Source: Actinomycetes bacterium (GTDB lineage: Bacteria; Actinomycetota; Actinomycetes; Propionibacteriales; Propionibacteriaceae). Taken from it: DNA of 50,617 nucleotides. The notes under the pieces are model-generated. The model was not told where the DNA came from. It did no database searches and worked only from the letters and a program-made list of their open reading frames with translations. Location: the NCBI GenBank assembly GCA_030426725.1, contig JAUHXZ010000013.1, forward strand, positions 1 through 50,617, read 5' to 3'. The first letter of the stretch is position 1; each line of letters starts with the position of its first letter. A program made the translations under genes and the position numbers. This document shows positions 1-8,363 of the stretch, piece by piece.

Positions 1-1271
1 GCCGCGGGGCCGGTGAGGACGGTGGCGCCCTCCTGCTCCAGATCGAGGGCGACCGGCGACTCGTCCCCGTCCCAGCCGAGCACGATCCCGGCAGGACCGG
101 GAGCCTCCGGGGAGGGCCTTCCCGAGTCGGCCCGTTCGGCGAGCGCCGCCCAGAACCGCGCCAGGTCCGGCGCCCCCGGGAGGATCCGCCTCCCCAGCGC
201 CCGGCCCAGCAACTGGGCGCGGCGCCGCGTGGCGAGCCCGGCGACGACCCCGGCGGCGGTGAGCGCGCCGATGGGGCCGAGCAGCTCGGCTCCGGCCGAT
301 TCGTCGGCTCCCTCCGGGAGGCCGACCGACGCGGACTGGACCCTGTCCGGCTCCGGTGCGCCCTGCGGCACCGCGGAGCGGGCGGGGGGCGCCGGGTCTG
401 ATGCAGGGGGTTCGGTCGCCGGGGCGGTGGCGTCCTCGGCCGCGCCCGGCGCGGCGTCTCGAAGCTCGGCCGCTCGGGAGGGCGTCTCGCCCACGCCACG
501 GGATGCAGCCGGGGACGGATCGCCCGGGAGCGCGAGGCTCCAGCCGACGTCGATGACGTCCGGGTCCGCGATGACGGCGTCGTTGAGGCGGTGAATCTCC
601 GGCCACCGGTGGCCGTCGCCCAGTTCCCGTTCGGCGATGGTCCACAGGGAGTCTCCCCGGGCCACGGTGACCGACCGGGGCCCGGGGGCCGACGCCGGCA
701 GCGTGATGGTGCTTCCGGGGGTCAGGGTGGTCGTCTCGTCCATGCCAGGGTTGAGTGCGGCGATCTCCCGCCACCGTTCACCGGCGCCGAGCTGCCGTTC
801 GGCGACCGACCACAGTTCGTCGCCCGCCCGCACGACGTAGCCGCGCTCGCCCGACACCGGTTGGGCGGCCTCCTCGTGCGCTCCGGTCTGGGCGCGGATC
901 GTCTGGTCCTGGGGCTGCGAGGTGCCGGGTGCCGCCGCCGCGACCGACGGGGCGGCGACCATGGCCGCGATGAGTGCGGCGATGACCGGGCGCAGCCAGG
1001 CGGTGCCGGGGACCACGGGACGGAGCCGCTGCCGCGTTACGAGGGCGACGACCTCGAAGACGACGGTGAGGGCGATCACCGCCCACGCCAGCCAACCGAG
1101 CCCGCTGAGCAGGGCCACGACGAGGCGGCCGTCCATCGACACCAGCAGGGCGGTGGCCCAGTCCACCTCGACGAGGTGGCCGGGGTCCCCGACGAGGAGG
1201 AGGAACCAGGGCACGCCGACCAGCAGGACGGCGAGCGCGACCGCAGCACCCGTGGCGCGGATCAGTCTCAT
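1..1271 (-). CDS. LysM-domain membrane protein of the tad locus (3' end beyond window)
   Basis: The reading frame opens at ATG 1269-1271, seven bases after an AGGAGG ribosome site, and runs off the window start after 423 codons. Two hydrophobic helices (about residues 9-28 and 54-75) and a third ending in an Ala-rich segment (about 93-115) precede two LysM modules. Each LysM begins with a YVVRAGDELW- or VTVARGDSLW-type motif and ends near an LTPG/DVGW turn. A Pro/Ala/Glu-rich linker and another hydrophobic segment (GPIGALTAAGVVAGLA) followed by an Arg-rich stop-transfer come next. In actinobacterial pilus loci such proteins often continue into a BTAD/SARP-like C-terminal region; that part is not visible here, so a BTAD domain is only inferred. 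It is the last visible gene of the tad operon, 28 bp after the pilin gene. Confidence 0.75.
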   Translation of the reverse strand, partial: MRLIRATGAAVALAVLLVGVPWFLLLVGDPGHLVEVDWATALLVSMDGRLVVALLSGLGWLAWAVIALTVVFEVVALVTRQRLRPVVPGTAWLRPVIAALIAAMVAAPSVAAAAPGTSQPQDQTIRAQTGAHEEAAQPVSGERGYVVRAGDELWSVAERQLGAGERWREIAALNPGMDETTTLTPGSTITLPASAPGPRSVTVARGDSLWTIAERELGDGHRWPEIHRLNDAVIADPDVIDVGWSLALPGDPSPAASRGVGETPSRAAELRDAAPGAAEDATAPATEPPASDPAPPARSAVPQGAPEPDRVQSASVGLPEGADESAGAELLGPIGALTAAGVVAGLATRRRAQLLGRALGRRILPGAPDLARFWAALAERADSGRPSPEAPGPAGIVLGWDGDESPVALDLEQEGATVLTGPA

Positions 1272-1299
1272 GGGTGTTCCTCCTGGGGTGCGGACCCGG

Positions 1300-1482
1300 T
1301 CAGCCGGGCAGCCGATCGGTCACGTAGGCGGTGATGACGGTGATGATCACCAGGGCCACGGCGGCGGCTCCCGCGAGCAGGATGGCGTTCTCGGTGCTCT
1401 GGCTGAGGCCGCGCTCGTCCCGTGCGCGGGGTGGTGCGGTGAGCGCGACGAGCGTGCCGATGACGTGGTGGACGAGTGGCAT
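1300..1482 (-). CDS. Flp/Fap-type pilin-like small protein
   Basis: A 60-residue protein starting at ATG 1480-1482, five bases after a perfect AGGAGG; an upstream in-frame start at 1572 has no such site. The N-terminal half is basic and ends RDERG. It is followed by a Flp-like mature start (LSQSTENAI) and one long hydrophobic helix (LLAGAAAVALVIITVITAYV). This is the prepilin layout: a prepilin peptidase would cleave after the Gly, and the Glu near mature position +6 would play the role of the conserved +5 Glu of Flp pilins. It sits directly after tadC, where actinobacterial tad operons keep the major pilin. No prepilin peptidase or TadE/TadF pseudopilin gene is visible in the window. Confidence 0.75.
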   Translation of the reverse strand: MPLVHHVIGTLVALTAPPRARDERGLSQSTENAILLAGAAAVALVIITVITAYVTDRLPG

Positions 1483-1531
1483 GGCGACCTCCTGGTGTTC
1501 AGTCTGGGGGTGGGCGGTGTCGGTTCCGGGG

Positions 1532-1573
1532 TTATCCACAGTCACGCGGTGAGCGGCATGAGAGTTGTCCACA
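1532..1573 (+). promoter_or_regulatory. Two DnaA-box-like sites between tadC and the pilin gene
   Basis: TTATCCACA (1532-1540) matches the classical bacterial DnaA box and TTGTCCACA (1565-1573) the high-GC actinobacterial form. Both lie in the same orientation in the 112-bp gap upstream of the pilin gene. Function as DnaA sites is inferred from sequence only. Confidence 0.45.
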
Positions 1574-1594
1574 TTGGGCTCCGTTCCTTGACAG

Positions 1595-2467
1595 TCAGGT
1601 AGCGAGGAGGGTGAGCAGGGGAGGCACGAGCAGGGCCAGGCCCAGCACCATGGCCGGGACGGTCATCCAGAGCGTCATGGACTCGCTGGCCTCCTGGGCG
1701 GTCGTGCGTTGCGCGTTGAGGTGGGCGTCGCGGAGTTCGCGCACTCGCGCCTGCAGCACGTCGGCGAGCCCCGCGCCCTGCTCCTCCAGTTGCATGACGT
1801 CGGCGAAGTCCGCGAGTTCCGGGACGTCCCACTGGCGCGCGACGCTGCGCAGTTCGTCCCAGGGCTGAGTCTGCTCCATCCGGGCCCGCTCGAAGCCCGC
1901 CGAGATCCTGCGGAACAGGGGCGCGCCCGAGATCGACGCTGCGTTCGCGGCCGCCTGCGCGGCGGATGAGTTGGCGAGGCGCTCCAGCACCACGAGGTCG
2001 AAAAACGTGTGGATGCCGTCGGTGGCGGCGCGCCTCTCCTGCGCCGCGCCCCTGCGCAGCCGCACGTCGGCCACGAACCAGCCGATGAGGCCGCCGGCTA
2101 GCGCCACCGCCAGCGGCAGCACCCCCGGCGGGTTGCCGAGCGCCCACTGCGTGGCCGCCCAGACGGCGGGGAGCCCCAGACCCGCGACGGTCCAGACCAG
2201 CTTCTCGACGAAGAAGTCCCCGACGCTGCGGCCCTGCATGAGCAGCAGCTGCTGCTGCCTTGCGCTGAGAGGCAGCCGGACGCGGTTCTCCAGCCCGGCG
2301 GCGAGCCCCTCGCCGGACGGGTCCGCGCCGCGCATCCGTGCCGTGGCCGGCGGGTCGAGGGCGGCGAGCGCGTCGCCGAGTCTCACGGGCGGTGTGAGCG
2401 CGCCCCGCACGACCAGGGCAGCGCCCAGCCCGGCCAGCATCCCGCACACGATGGCCGCGGCGATCAT
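1595..2467 (-). CDS. tadC: TadC-like pilus assembly inner-membrane protein
   Basis: A 290-residue type II/IV secretion platform (T2SSF/GspF-like) protein. It starts at ATG 2465-2467, overlapping the tadB stop by four bases (ATGA), which implies translational coupling. The N-terminus is a hydrophobic helix (IVCGMLAGLGAALVV). A helical pair around residues 90-135 precedes the cytoplasmic T2SSF domain, recognisable from THTFFDLV-like and AGFERARMEQTQPWDELR-type segments. The C-terminus ends in one more helix (LWMTVPAMVLGLALLVPPLL). With TadB it forms the inner-membrane platform on which the TadA ATPase works. A longer in-frame start further upstream lies wholly inside tadB and is rejected. Confidence 0.85.
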   Translation of the reverse strand: MIAAAIVCGMLAGLGAALVVRGALTPPVRLGDALAALDPPATARMRGADPSGEGLAAGLENRVRLPLSARQQQLLLMQGRSVGDFFVEKLVWTVAGLGLPAVWAATQWALGNPPGVLPLAVALAGGLIGWFVADVRLRRGAAQERRAATDGIHTFFDLVVLERLANSSAAQAAANAASISGAPLFRRISAGFERARMEQTQPWDELRSVARQWDVPELADFADVMQLEEQGAGLADVLQARVRELRDAHLNAQRTTAQEASESMTLWMTVPAMVLGLALLVPPLLTLLAT

Positions 2468-3321
2468 GTCGTCCTCCGCAGGAAGCGCGGGGCCGACGGC
2501 GGGATGGTCATCCGCCGCAGCATCGCCAGGCATCCGACGTAGACGGCCGCCAGCACCAGCGCGATCACCTGACCCAGCGGGCTGGTGTAGGGCGTGAAGA
2601 ACTGCGGGTTGAGGGCGACGGCCCCCAGCAGGACACCCAGCGTGATGAACGTCACCTGACGCACCACGACGCGAGGCTTGGCACGCTCGGCGGCGACCTC
2701 GCGCAGGGCGGCCAGCCGAGCCTGGATGCTGTCCGACACCGCGCCCAGCGTCGCCCGGGCTCCCGCTCCGCCCTTGGCGCCGGCGATGGCCAGCGCCGCG
2801 ACCACCGCGTCGGCGTCCGCCGAGTCGAGTTCGTCGGCCAGGGCGAAGAGGGCGTCGCGGGTGTGCCAGCGCTGGTCCATGCGGGTGCAGAGCCTCGCGA
2901 CCGGCTCCCTGAGGACCGGCGAGACCTGGTGCCGGGTGGCGAAGATCGCATCCCGGATGGACTTGCCCGAGGAGAGCGAGGTGGCGATGAGCCGGACCCA
3001 GCGGTCCAGCGCGGCCAGCACGTCCACCTCCCGGTTGGGCGGCGCCGACAGGAGGAGGGGAATCCCCACAATCACCCCGGGGACGAGGACCAGCGCGAGG
3101 ATCCAGCCGGTGAGGATCGCCACCGCGACACCCAGTGCGGCGGCCCCGCCGAACCACCACCGTCGCCGCCGGGGCAGCGCCGTCCACAGCCGGTGGCCAC
3201 GTGTCCACAGGCCTGTGGACGACGCTGTGGATTGCCGCTCGGTCCGGCGCAGGCCCGCGGCGATGAGCAGCAGCCCGAGGACGGCGGCGGAGCCGGCAAA
3301 CGCGGCGAGGATCACGCCCAT
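2464..3321 (-). CDS. tadB: TadB-like pilus assembly inner-membrane protein
   Basis: A 285-residue T2SSF-domain membrane protein overlapping the end of tadA by 10 bp and the start of tadC by 4 bp. It has an N-terminal helix (residues about 3-24), a paired helix segment near residues 58-92 (GAAALGVAVAILTGWILALV), the cytoplasmic T2SSF region (LDRWVRLIATSLSSGKSIRDAI onward) and two C-terminal helices around residues 228-275. It is expected to dimerise with TadC as the Flp pilus assembly platform. The coding sequence contains an 18-bp perfect palindrome and several TCCACA-containing motifs at 3182-3233. Confidence 0.85.
   Translation of the reverse strand: MGVILAAFAGSAAVLGLLLIAAGLRRTERQSTASSTGLWTRGHRLWTALPRRRRWWFGGAAALGVAVAILTGWILALVLVPGVIVGIPLLLSAPPNREVDVLAALDRWVRLIATSLSSGKSIRDAIFATRHQVSPVLREPVARLCTRMDQRWHTRDALFALADELDSADADAVVAALAIAGAKGGAGARATLGAVSDSIQARLAALREVAAERAKPRVVVRQVTFITLGVLLGAVALNPQFFTPYTSPLGQVIALVLAAVYVGCLAMLRRMTIPPSAPRFLRRTT
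3203..3220. repeat. 18-bp perfect palindrome inside tadB
   Basis: GTCCACAG-GC-CTGTGGAC reads the same on both strands. Each half contains the TCCACA core of a DnaA box with one mismatch to the actinobacterial form. Further TCCACA or TGTGGA motifs lie at 3182-3188 and 3226-3233. It codes for residues in the cytoplasmic loop after the first TadB helix. Confidence 0.6.
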
Positions 3322-4763
3322 GGCCGTGCCCCGTCGAACTGGGCCAGCTCGGCCGCCATCCCGGCTTCCGGCTGGAACACCTCCGCCGAGGTCGGTGTCG
3401 CCGCCCGGTAGACGAGATGCGTGACCGGCCGGCCACCCTCGACGGCGCCGGTCAGCTGGCGGACCTCGGCGACGAAGCGGGTCCGCGCCCCGCCCCGCCA
3501 GGCGTCGTCCTGCAGGTTCACGTGCACGATGAAGTGCAGATGGTGCGCGATCTGGTGCATGGCGTCGTCGACGCTCAGCACCCGGCCCTGCGCGACGCGC
3601 GCCGCCAGCCGATCGATCGTCGACGAGGCGGAGTGTGAGTGCGTCGTGGCGAGGCAGCCGGCGCCGGACTGCATGGCCTCGAACATCGCCCCGGCCTCCG
3701 AACCGCGGACCTCCCCGACGACGATGCGGGTGAGGTTCTGCCGCAGAGCCTCCGGGATCAGGTCCGCGACCGTGTAGGAACCGACGCTGCTGCCGCCCGT
3801 CGTCTCGCCCATGCCGATCCGTGCCTGGAGCGCCAGCATGTTGCGGCGGTTGCCGAGCAGGTGGGTGAGCAGCTCGTAGTCCGTCTCGAGCGTGCCGAAG
3901 CGTTCGGAGGGGTGGATGGCCGCGATCAGGGCGCGCAGCAGGGTCGTCTTGCCCGCGCCCTGGTCCCCCGAGATCACGATCGACTTGCGGCCGAGCACCG
4001 CCGACGTCAGCAGCCGGGCGACGTACGGGGGCAGCATCCCATCGGCGGCGAGGTCGTCCAGCGTCACGTCGGTGAGCAGGTGCTGGCGGATCACCACGCT
4101 GGGCCGGAATGACAGGCCGAAGCCGATGGCATGCAGCCGGAACCGGTTCCCCAGCGCCAGCGTCATCGTGGGGTGCAGATCGTCGAACGGCCGGGGCGGG
4201 TTGGCCGTCTCACCGAGGAACCGGATGGCGTCGACCAGTTCCTCGTCGGTGTCGGCCACGGGCGGGTGCGGCTGGCGGTGCCCGTCGCCGTACTGCACCG
4301 TCACGGTGTCGCAGCCGTGGATCTCGATGTTCTCCGCGTCGGCGATCTCGAACAGGGGCTGGAGGCGGCCGTAGCCGAAGATGGCGCTTTCGACGGCCGA
4401 GGCGTAGCGCCCCTCCAGATCGACCGGCCACAGCGCCTCGCCGGCCTCGTTGAGCCGTTGGGCGCGCGCGTGGACCACGCTGCGGATGATGGCCCTGCCC
4501 TGGACCCTGCGGTCGGCGTCCGGCATCGGCTGGCCGTGTCCCGACTGCCACTCCTCGGAGGCGAGGCTGATGAGCTCGACGGCCTCGCGGCGGAGCCCCA
4601 CGACCACCTGCCAGTCGACGTCGGTGGCGGGTGTGGGCACCGCGCCGCCGGAGCGACGCGGAGCCGTCGTGGAGCCGGGATCCGGGTCCGGGGTCTCCGG
4701 CCCGGGCACGAGGCCGAGCCGTCCGAGCGCCCCCGACAGCGGGGGGAGTTCACCGACGCTCAC
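3312..4763 (-). CDS. tadA: TadA/CpaF-type pilus assembly ATPase
   Basis: A 483-residue secretion ATPase of the VirB11/PulE superfamily that powers Flp pilus extension or retraction. GTG 4761-4763 is chosen because it overlaps the upstream TadZ stop as GTGA; the longer frame upstream is antisense-like filler inside tadZ. The N-terminal domain (about 60-250) is followed by a Walker A motif (SGDQGAGKTT), an Asp box (FGTLETDYE) and a Walker B-like stretch (RIVVGEVRGSEA). A His box (CLATTHSHSA) comes next, all in the order expected for the family. The N-terminus has a Pro-rich linker. Length matches actinobacterial TadA proteins. Confidence 0.92.
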   Translation of the reverse strand: MSVGELPPLSGALGRLGLVPGPETPDPDPGSTTAPRRSGGAVPTPATDVDWQVVVGLRREAVELISLASEEWQSGHGQPMPDADRRVQGRAIIRSVVHARAQRLNEAGEALWPVDLEGRYASAVESAIFGYGRLQPLFEIADAENIEIHGCDTVTVQYGDGHRQPHPPVADTDEELVDAIRFLGETANPPRPFDDLHPTMTLALGNRFRLHAIGFGLSFRPSVVIRQHLLTDVTLDDLAADGMLPPYVARLLTSAVLGRKSIVISGDQGAGKTTLLRALIAAIHPSERFGTLETDYELLTHLLGNRRNMLALQARIGMGETTGGSSVGSYTVADLIPEALRQNLTRIVVGEVRGSEAGAMFEAMQSGAGCLATTHSHSASSTIDRLAARVAQGRVLSVDDAMHQIAHHLHFIVHVNLQDDAWRGGARTRFVAEVRQLTGAVEGGRPVTHLVYRAATPTSAEVFQPEAGMAAELAQFDGARPWA

Positions 4764-5560
4764 GACGCCACCTCCGTCACCGCGGCGATCTGCTCGCGTT
4801 CCCGGGCCAGGCGCTCCGACAGGGATTTCGCCGAGGTGCGCAGCTTGCCCATGAACGCCTGCTCCCGGAACCGGCGCGGCTCGGGGGCGCCGTCGCTGAG
4901 TACCTCGGCGGACTTCGGGTCCCAGGCGGACTCGAGCCAGCACGGCAACTGGAACTGCGCCGCGATCTCACCGGCGGCGTACGGGCGGCCGGGGCCGATG
5001 ACGGCGAGCGCCGCCGGCAGCGCCGTCGGCAGCGCGCGAAGCTGGTCAGTGAGCGTCGGGACGTGGATCTGCGCCGACGCCAGCGACCGCAGCGACGACC
5101 GCACGCACACCACGACGGCGTTGGTGGCCGTCAACAGGCCGAACGGCAGACCCGCCGGACCGATCCGGCCCGCGTCGACGATGACGTCGATGCCGCGCTC
5201 GTCGAGCCCGGCGAAGGCCTCGCCGACCGCGCCCCACACGTGTTCGAACAGGCGCGACGACCCTGCGGAGGTGAAACCCGGCAGCAGCCGCCGCTCCGGA
5301 CCATCCGAGTCGGCCAGCGGAATGGTCTGCCGCCAGACCTCGGGGCCGAGCGGGGCGCCCTCGCGGTGCAGGTGGGCGAGCGACACCAGCCCGCGGCCCC
5401 CGTGCTCGAGGCCCCGTAGGTAACCGGCCTGGACGGCCTGCGCCGGGTCACGGTCGCAGTCCGCGAGGAGGACGTGCCGGGGCCACGTGAGGGCCAGACC
5501 GAGGGCGGTCGTGGTGACTCCGGGGGCCCCGGTGGCGGAGGTGAGGAGTACGACGGCCAT
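4760..5560 (-). CDS. TadZ/CpaE-like P-loop ATPase of the pilus locus
   Basis: A 266-residue protein starting at ATG 5558-5560, whose first base overlaps the stop of the upstream SAF gene (TGATG). The beginning, VLLTSATGAPGVTTTALGLA, is a MinD/ParA-type fold with a deviant Walker A: the signature lysines of KGGxGKT are replaced (GAPGVTTT). This suggests weak or absent ATPase activity. The Asp in LLADCDRDPAQ is in the A' position. In tad systems this gene (TadZ/CpaE, Ssd in mycobacteria) localises the pilus machinery at the pole or septum; that role is inferred from position. Confidence 0.75.
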   Translation of the reverse strand: MAVVLLTSATGAPGVTTTALGLALTWPRHVLLADCDRDPAQAVQAGYLRGLEHGGRGLVSLAHLHREGAPLGPEVWRQTIPLADSDGPERRLLPGFTSAGSSRLFEHVWGAVGEAFAGLDERGIDVIVDAGRIGPAGLPFGLLTATNAVVVCVRSSLRSLASAQIHVPTLTDQLRALPTALPAALAVIGPGRPYAAGEIAAQFQLPCWLESAWDPKSAEVLSDGAPEPRRFREQAFMGKLRTSAKSLSERLAREREQIAAVTEVAS

Positions 5561-6195
5561 CAGGCGTCCTCCGAGACGACGACGAGGGCCAGCTGGTCCG
5601 CGGCGGACAGCCGCGCCACCTCCAGTGCGTCGGGGTCCGGGACGCGGACGTTGACGGAGTAGCTCGCCCCGTCGTCGAGGAGGACGGGGCGCGCGGCCAC
5701 CTGAGCGGCGGTGTCCCACTGCGCGCCGTCGGCGAGCGAGACGAGCAGCACTCCGGTTCCGGGAGGCATGTCGGCGGTGGGGAGGCGACCCAGCGGCAGG
5801 CGCAGGCCGACGAGCGCCTCCCCGTCCGGGAGAGGATCCGCGCCGAAGTGCTCCGGCCGTGGGAACGAACCCTTCGGCAGGTCGGTCAACGCGTGCTGCC
5901 CGACCATGGTGTCGAGGAGGGCGGCGTCGGCGGCCTCGACCGCGAGGGTGCCCGGGACGTCGACGACCGTGAGGTCCTCTCGGGCGACCGTGTCGCCGCG
6001 GCGGATGTCCGCCGCCACCGTGACGACGCCGTGCTGCTCGCCGTTCAGCGAGAACAGCGCGGCGGAGCCGAGGCCGCCGAGGACCACCAGCAGGATTCCG
6101 AGGGCGACGAGCGCGGGGCTGCGGCGGGCGCGGAGCTGCACCCCCGCCGGCCGGCTGTCCACCCGGGCGTCGGCCTGATCAGTCTGTTGAAACAT
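5560..6195 (-). CDS. SAF-domain (CpaB/RcpC-like) membrane protein
   Basis: A 211-residue protein with a cytoplasmic N-terminus, one transmembrane helix (SPALVALGILLVVLGGLGSAALF, about residues 26-48) and an external SAF domain. The domain starts at VTVAADIRRGDTVAREDL and continues to KGSFPRPEHF, the standard pattern of CpaB-type pilus proteins. CpaB/RcpC proteins are periplasmic or external parts of Flp pilus assembly that bind cell wall. It is the first gene of the tad operon; the stop overlaps the next gene by one base. The region in front contains a cluster of DnaA-box-like repeats. Confidence 0.78.
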   Translation of the reverse strand: MFQQTDQADARVDSRPAGVQLRARRSPALVALGILLVVLGGLGSAALFSLNGEQHGVVTVAADIRRGDTVAREDLTVVDVPGTLAVEAADAALLDTMVGQHALTDLPKGSFPRPEHFGADPLPDGEALVGLRLPLGRLPTADMPPGTGVLLVSLADGAQWDTAAQVAARPVLLDDGASYSVNVRVPDPDALEVARLSAADQLALVVVSEDA

Positions 6196-6262
6196 GGAGC
6201 CCCCTTCCCGGCCGAGAATCTAGGCAGGGAGGGGGGTCAGTTTCCCGGGTGGTCCATGGAAC

Positions 6263-6342
6263 TGTGGACAAAAGGGAACTGTTTCCACGTGTTGTCCACA
6301 GTTCGGGGCCTGATTGTCCACAGTTCTTGCCGATGGTCCACA
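6263..6342. promoter_or_regulatory. Cluster of DnaA-box-like sites upstream of the tad operon
   Basis: Three perfect copies of the actinobacterial DnaA box TTGTCCACA occur at 6263-6271 (minus orientation), 6292-6300 and 6314-6322 (plus). A one-mismatch copy, TGGTCCACA, is at 6334-6342. Centres are 29, 22 and 20 bp apart. They lie in the 233-bp divergent gap between the tad operon (minus) and the metalloprotease gene (plus). Binding by DnaA, or by another factor with similar taste, is inferred. Confidence 0.6.
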
Positions 6343-6428
6343 ACCAGTCAACAAGGTTGCTCGCCGGCTTGACTCCTGAATGAACCTGAGAGATTCTTAT
6401 CTTCGTCAGTGTCGAGGCAGGGAGTGCC

Positions 6429-7259
6429 GTGCGCAAGTGGATCGCAGCGATCGCCGCCCTCGTGGCCGTCGTCTCCGGATCCGCTGCAGCCTCCAGCGCC
6501 CAGGCCCTGCCGCTCGCGCCGACGCCCGTCGCACCCGTCACCGGCATCCCCACCCCGTGCCCCACGGTCAACCCGTACCCGGCCGGTGCCTCCGTCGATG
6601 AGCTGAAGAAGGACCTGGCCCGCATCTACGGGCTCAAGCTCGCCGGTTCGCAGTGGACCGAGGGGCGTCGTGAGTCAATCAAGATCCTTTGGGAGACCCT
6701 CGACGCCGTCAGCTGCACGCCCTATCTGACGGATCTCGAGTCCAACGTCAAGGGCAAGCTCGGACTGAACGCCACCCACATCTCCGGCTACGCCTGGGGC
6801 GACTGGAGCCTGACCCGCGTCGGCTACGTCTCGCTGGACTTCAGCAAGTTCCAGCGCGCGCTCGACGCGGGCGACGAGGGGCGCCTCGTCCGCCTCGTCG
6901 TCCACGAGCTCGGCCACGTGCGCAACTCGGACCGCTTCGAGGAGCCCGCCTACTGGAGCGAGTTCACGAAGCTGTACGCCCGGGAGGGGCGCTTCAGCGA
7001 CTACTCGGCCGGAAGCGTCACGGAGACCTTCGCTGATGTCGTCGGTTACTACGTCGGCCGCTGCGCCCTCGACAACCCGTACGACACGGGCAGCCACGAC
7101 GCCTACTACGAGTACGCGAAGAACACCATCTTCGGCGGCAAGGAGTTCGGGCCCGCGCCCGGCCAGAAGCCCGACTGCGTGCTGCCCGACCCCGGCGCCG
7201 AGGAGCCCACCCCCGGTGAGGAACTCCCCGTCTGGATGGAGGGTCTCGGCGGCCAGTAG
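6429..7259 (+). CDS. Secreted zinc metalloprotease (HExxH gluzincin-like)
   Basis: A 276-residue exported protein starting at GTG 6429. Residues 1-27 form a signal peptide (basic MRK, hydrophobic core, AQA-like cleavage site). The zinc site HELGH is at 159-163; a Glu in SVTETFADVVGYY (about residue 199) is the likely third ligand, as in gluzincins. Four cysteines (44, 96, 212, 250) could form two disulfides. The C-terminus is Pro/Glu-rich and ends shortly after the catalytic domain. It is divergent from the tad operon and shares its control region with the DnaA-like boxes. Family and substrate are not recognised; the closest general description is a small extracellular metallopeptidase. Confidence 0.75.
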   Translation: MRKWIAAIAALVAVVSGSAAASSAQALPLAPTPVAPVTGIPTPCPTVNPYPAGASVDELKKDLARIYGLKLAGSQWTEGRRESIKILWETLDAVSCTPYLTDLESNVKGKLGLNATHISGYAWGDWSLTRVGYVSLDFSKFQRALDAGDEGRLVRLVVHELGHVRNSDRFEEPAYWSEFTKLYAREGRFSDYSAGSVTETFADVVGYYVGRCALDNPYDTGSHDAYYEYAKNTIFGGKEFGPAPGQKPDCVLPDPGAEEPTPGEELPVWMEGLGGQ

Positions 7260-7310
7260 CCCGCGGCGCTAACATCGCGGACGTCACACACCACGTCCAC
7301 GGAGGTACCC

Positions 7311-8363
7311 ATGCCCGACGTCGCCGCCTACGCCATCGACTCGCCCACCGGCCACTACGCCCGGACGACCATCACCCGCCGCGACCCCGGGCCCACCGAG
7401 GTCTTCTTCGACATCCACTACGCCGGCATCTGCCACTCGGACATTCACACCGCCCGCGGCGAGTGGGGCCCGATCAACTACCCGTTCGTCGGCGGCCACG
7501 AGATCGCCGGAATCGTGAGCCGGGTGGGTTCCGAGGTGACGAAGTTCAAGGTCGGTGACCGCGTCGGGGTCGGCTGCTTCGTCGATTCCTGCGGCGAGTG
7601 CGAGATGTGCCGCCAGGGGGAGGAGCAGTTCTGCACCGCCGGTCCGGGCGAAGGCGCCGTGTGGACCTACAACGGCATCGGCCGCGACGGGCTCCCCACC
7701 GCGGGCGGCTACTCGACCGGTATCACCGTTGAGCAGGACTACCTGATGCGCGTGCCGGACTCGGTCAGTCTCGAGCACGCCGCCCCACTGATGTGCGCGG
7801 GCATCACCACCTACTCGCCCCTCAAACGCTGGGGCGCCGGGCCGGGCAAGCGGGTCGGCATCGTCGGCATGGGTGGCCTCGGGCACATGGGGGTCCAGTT
7901 CGCAGCCGCCCTCGGGGCCGAGACCATCGTCTTCGGGCGGACGCTCAGCAAGCGCGATGACGGCCTGAAGCTGGGCGCCTCGGACTACGTCTCCACGCAG
8001 GACCGCGACGCCATGAAGGCCCTGCGCGGCACCTTCGACCTCATCGTCACCACCGTCTCCGACGGAACGGACCTCGACGGTCTCCTGGGGCTCCTCAAGG
8101 CCCACGGCGTCCTCGTCAACGTCGGGCTGCCCGAGAAGCCGTCGTCGCTGCGTCTCGGGGTGCTGACCGGCCAGGCGAAGGTGCTGGCCGGATCCAACAT
8201 CGGTGGCATCGCGGAGACCCAGGAGATGCTGGACTTCTGCGCCGAGCACGGCCTGGCGCCGATCGTCGAGATCATCCCCGCCGACGGCATCGACGAGGCC
8301 TACGACAACGTCGTGGCGTCCAAGGTCCGCTACCGCTACGTCATCGACGCGTCCACCATCTAG
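7311..8363 (+). CDS. Zinc-dependent NAD(P) alcohol dehydrogenase (cinnamyl-alcohol/YahK type)
   Basis: A 350-residue medium-chain dehydrogenase. Catalytic zinc ligands appear as Cys in AGICHSDIH and His-Glu in GGHEIAG. The structural zinc lobe is DSCGECEMCRQGEEQFC (four Cys). The cofactor loop is GMGGLGHMG in the Rossmann fold, followed by a small residue and FGRTLSKR, which favours NADPH. These features match the YahK/CAD branch, which reduces a wide range of aldehydes. Start ATG 7311 follows a GGAGG site by five bases; TAACAT at about 7269 is a possible -10. It stands alone, so the physiological substrate is unknown. Confidence 0.88.
   Translation: MPDVAAYAIDSPTGHYARTTITRRDPGPTEVFFDIHYAGICHSDIHTARGEWGPINYPFVGGHEIAGIVSRVGSEVTKFKVGDRVGVGCFVDSCGECEMCRQGEEQFCTAGPGEGAVWTYNGIGRDGLPTAGGYSTGITVEQDYLMRVPDSVSLEHAAPLMCAGITTYSPLKRWGAGPGKRVGIVGMGGLGHMGVQFAAALGAETIVFGRTLSKRDDGLKLGASDYVSTQDRDAMKALRGTFDLIVTTVSDGTDLDGLLGLLKAHGVLVNVGLPEKPSSLRLGVLTGQAKVLAGSNIGGIAETQEMLDFCAEHGLAPIVEIIPADGIDEAYDNVVASKVRYRYVIDASTI

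Noticed and set aside
6263..6342. Chromosomal replication origin
   Set aside because: There are DnaA-box-like sites, but no dnaA, dnaN or parAB neighbours and no AT-rich unwinding region, so an origin is not supported.
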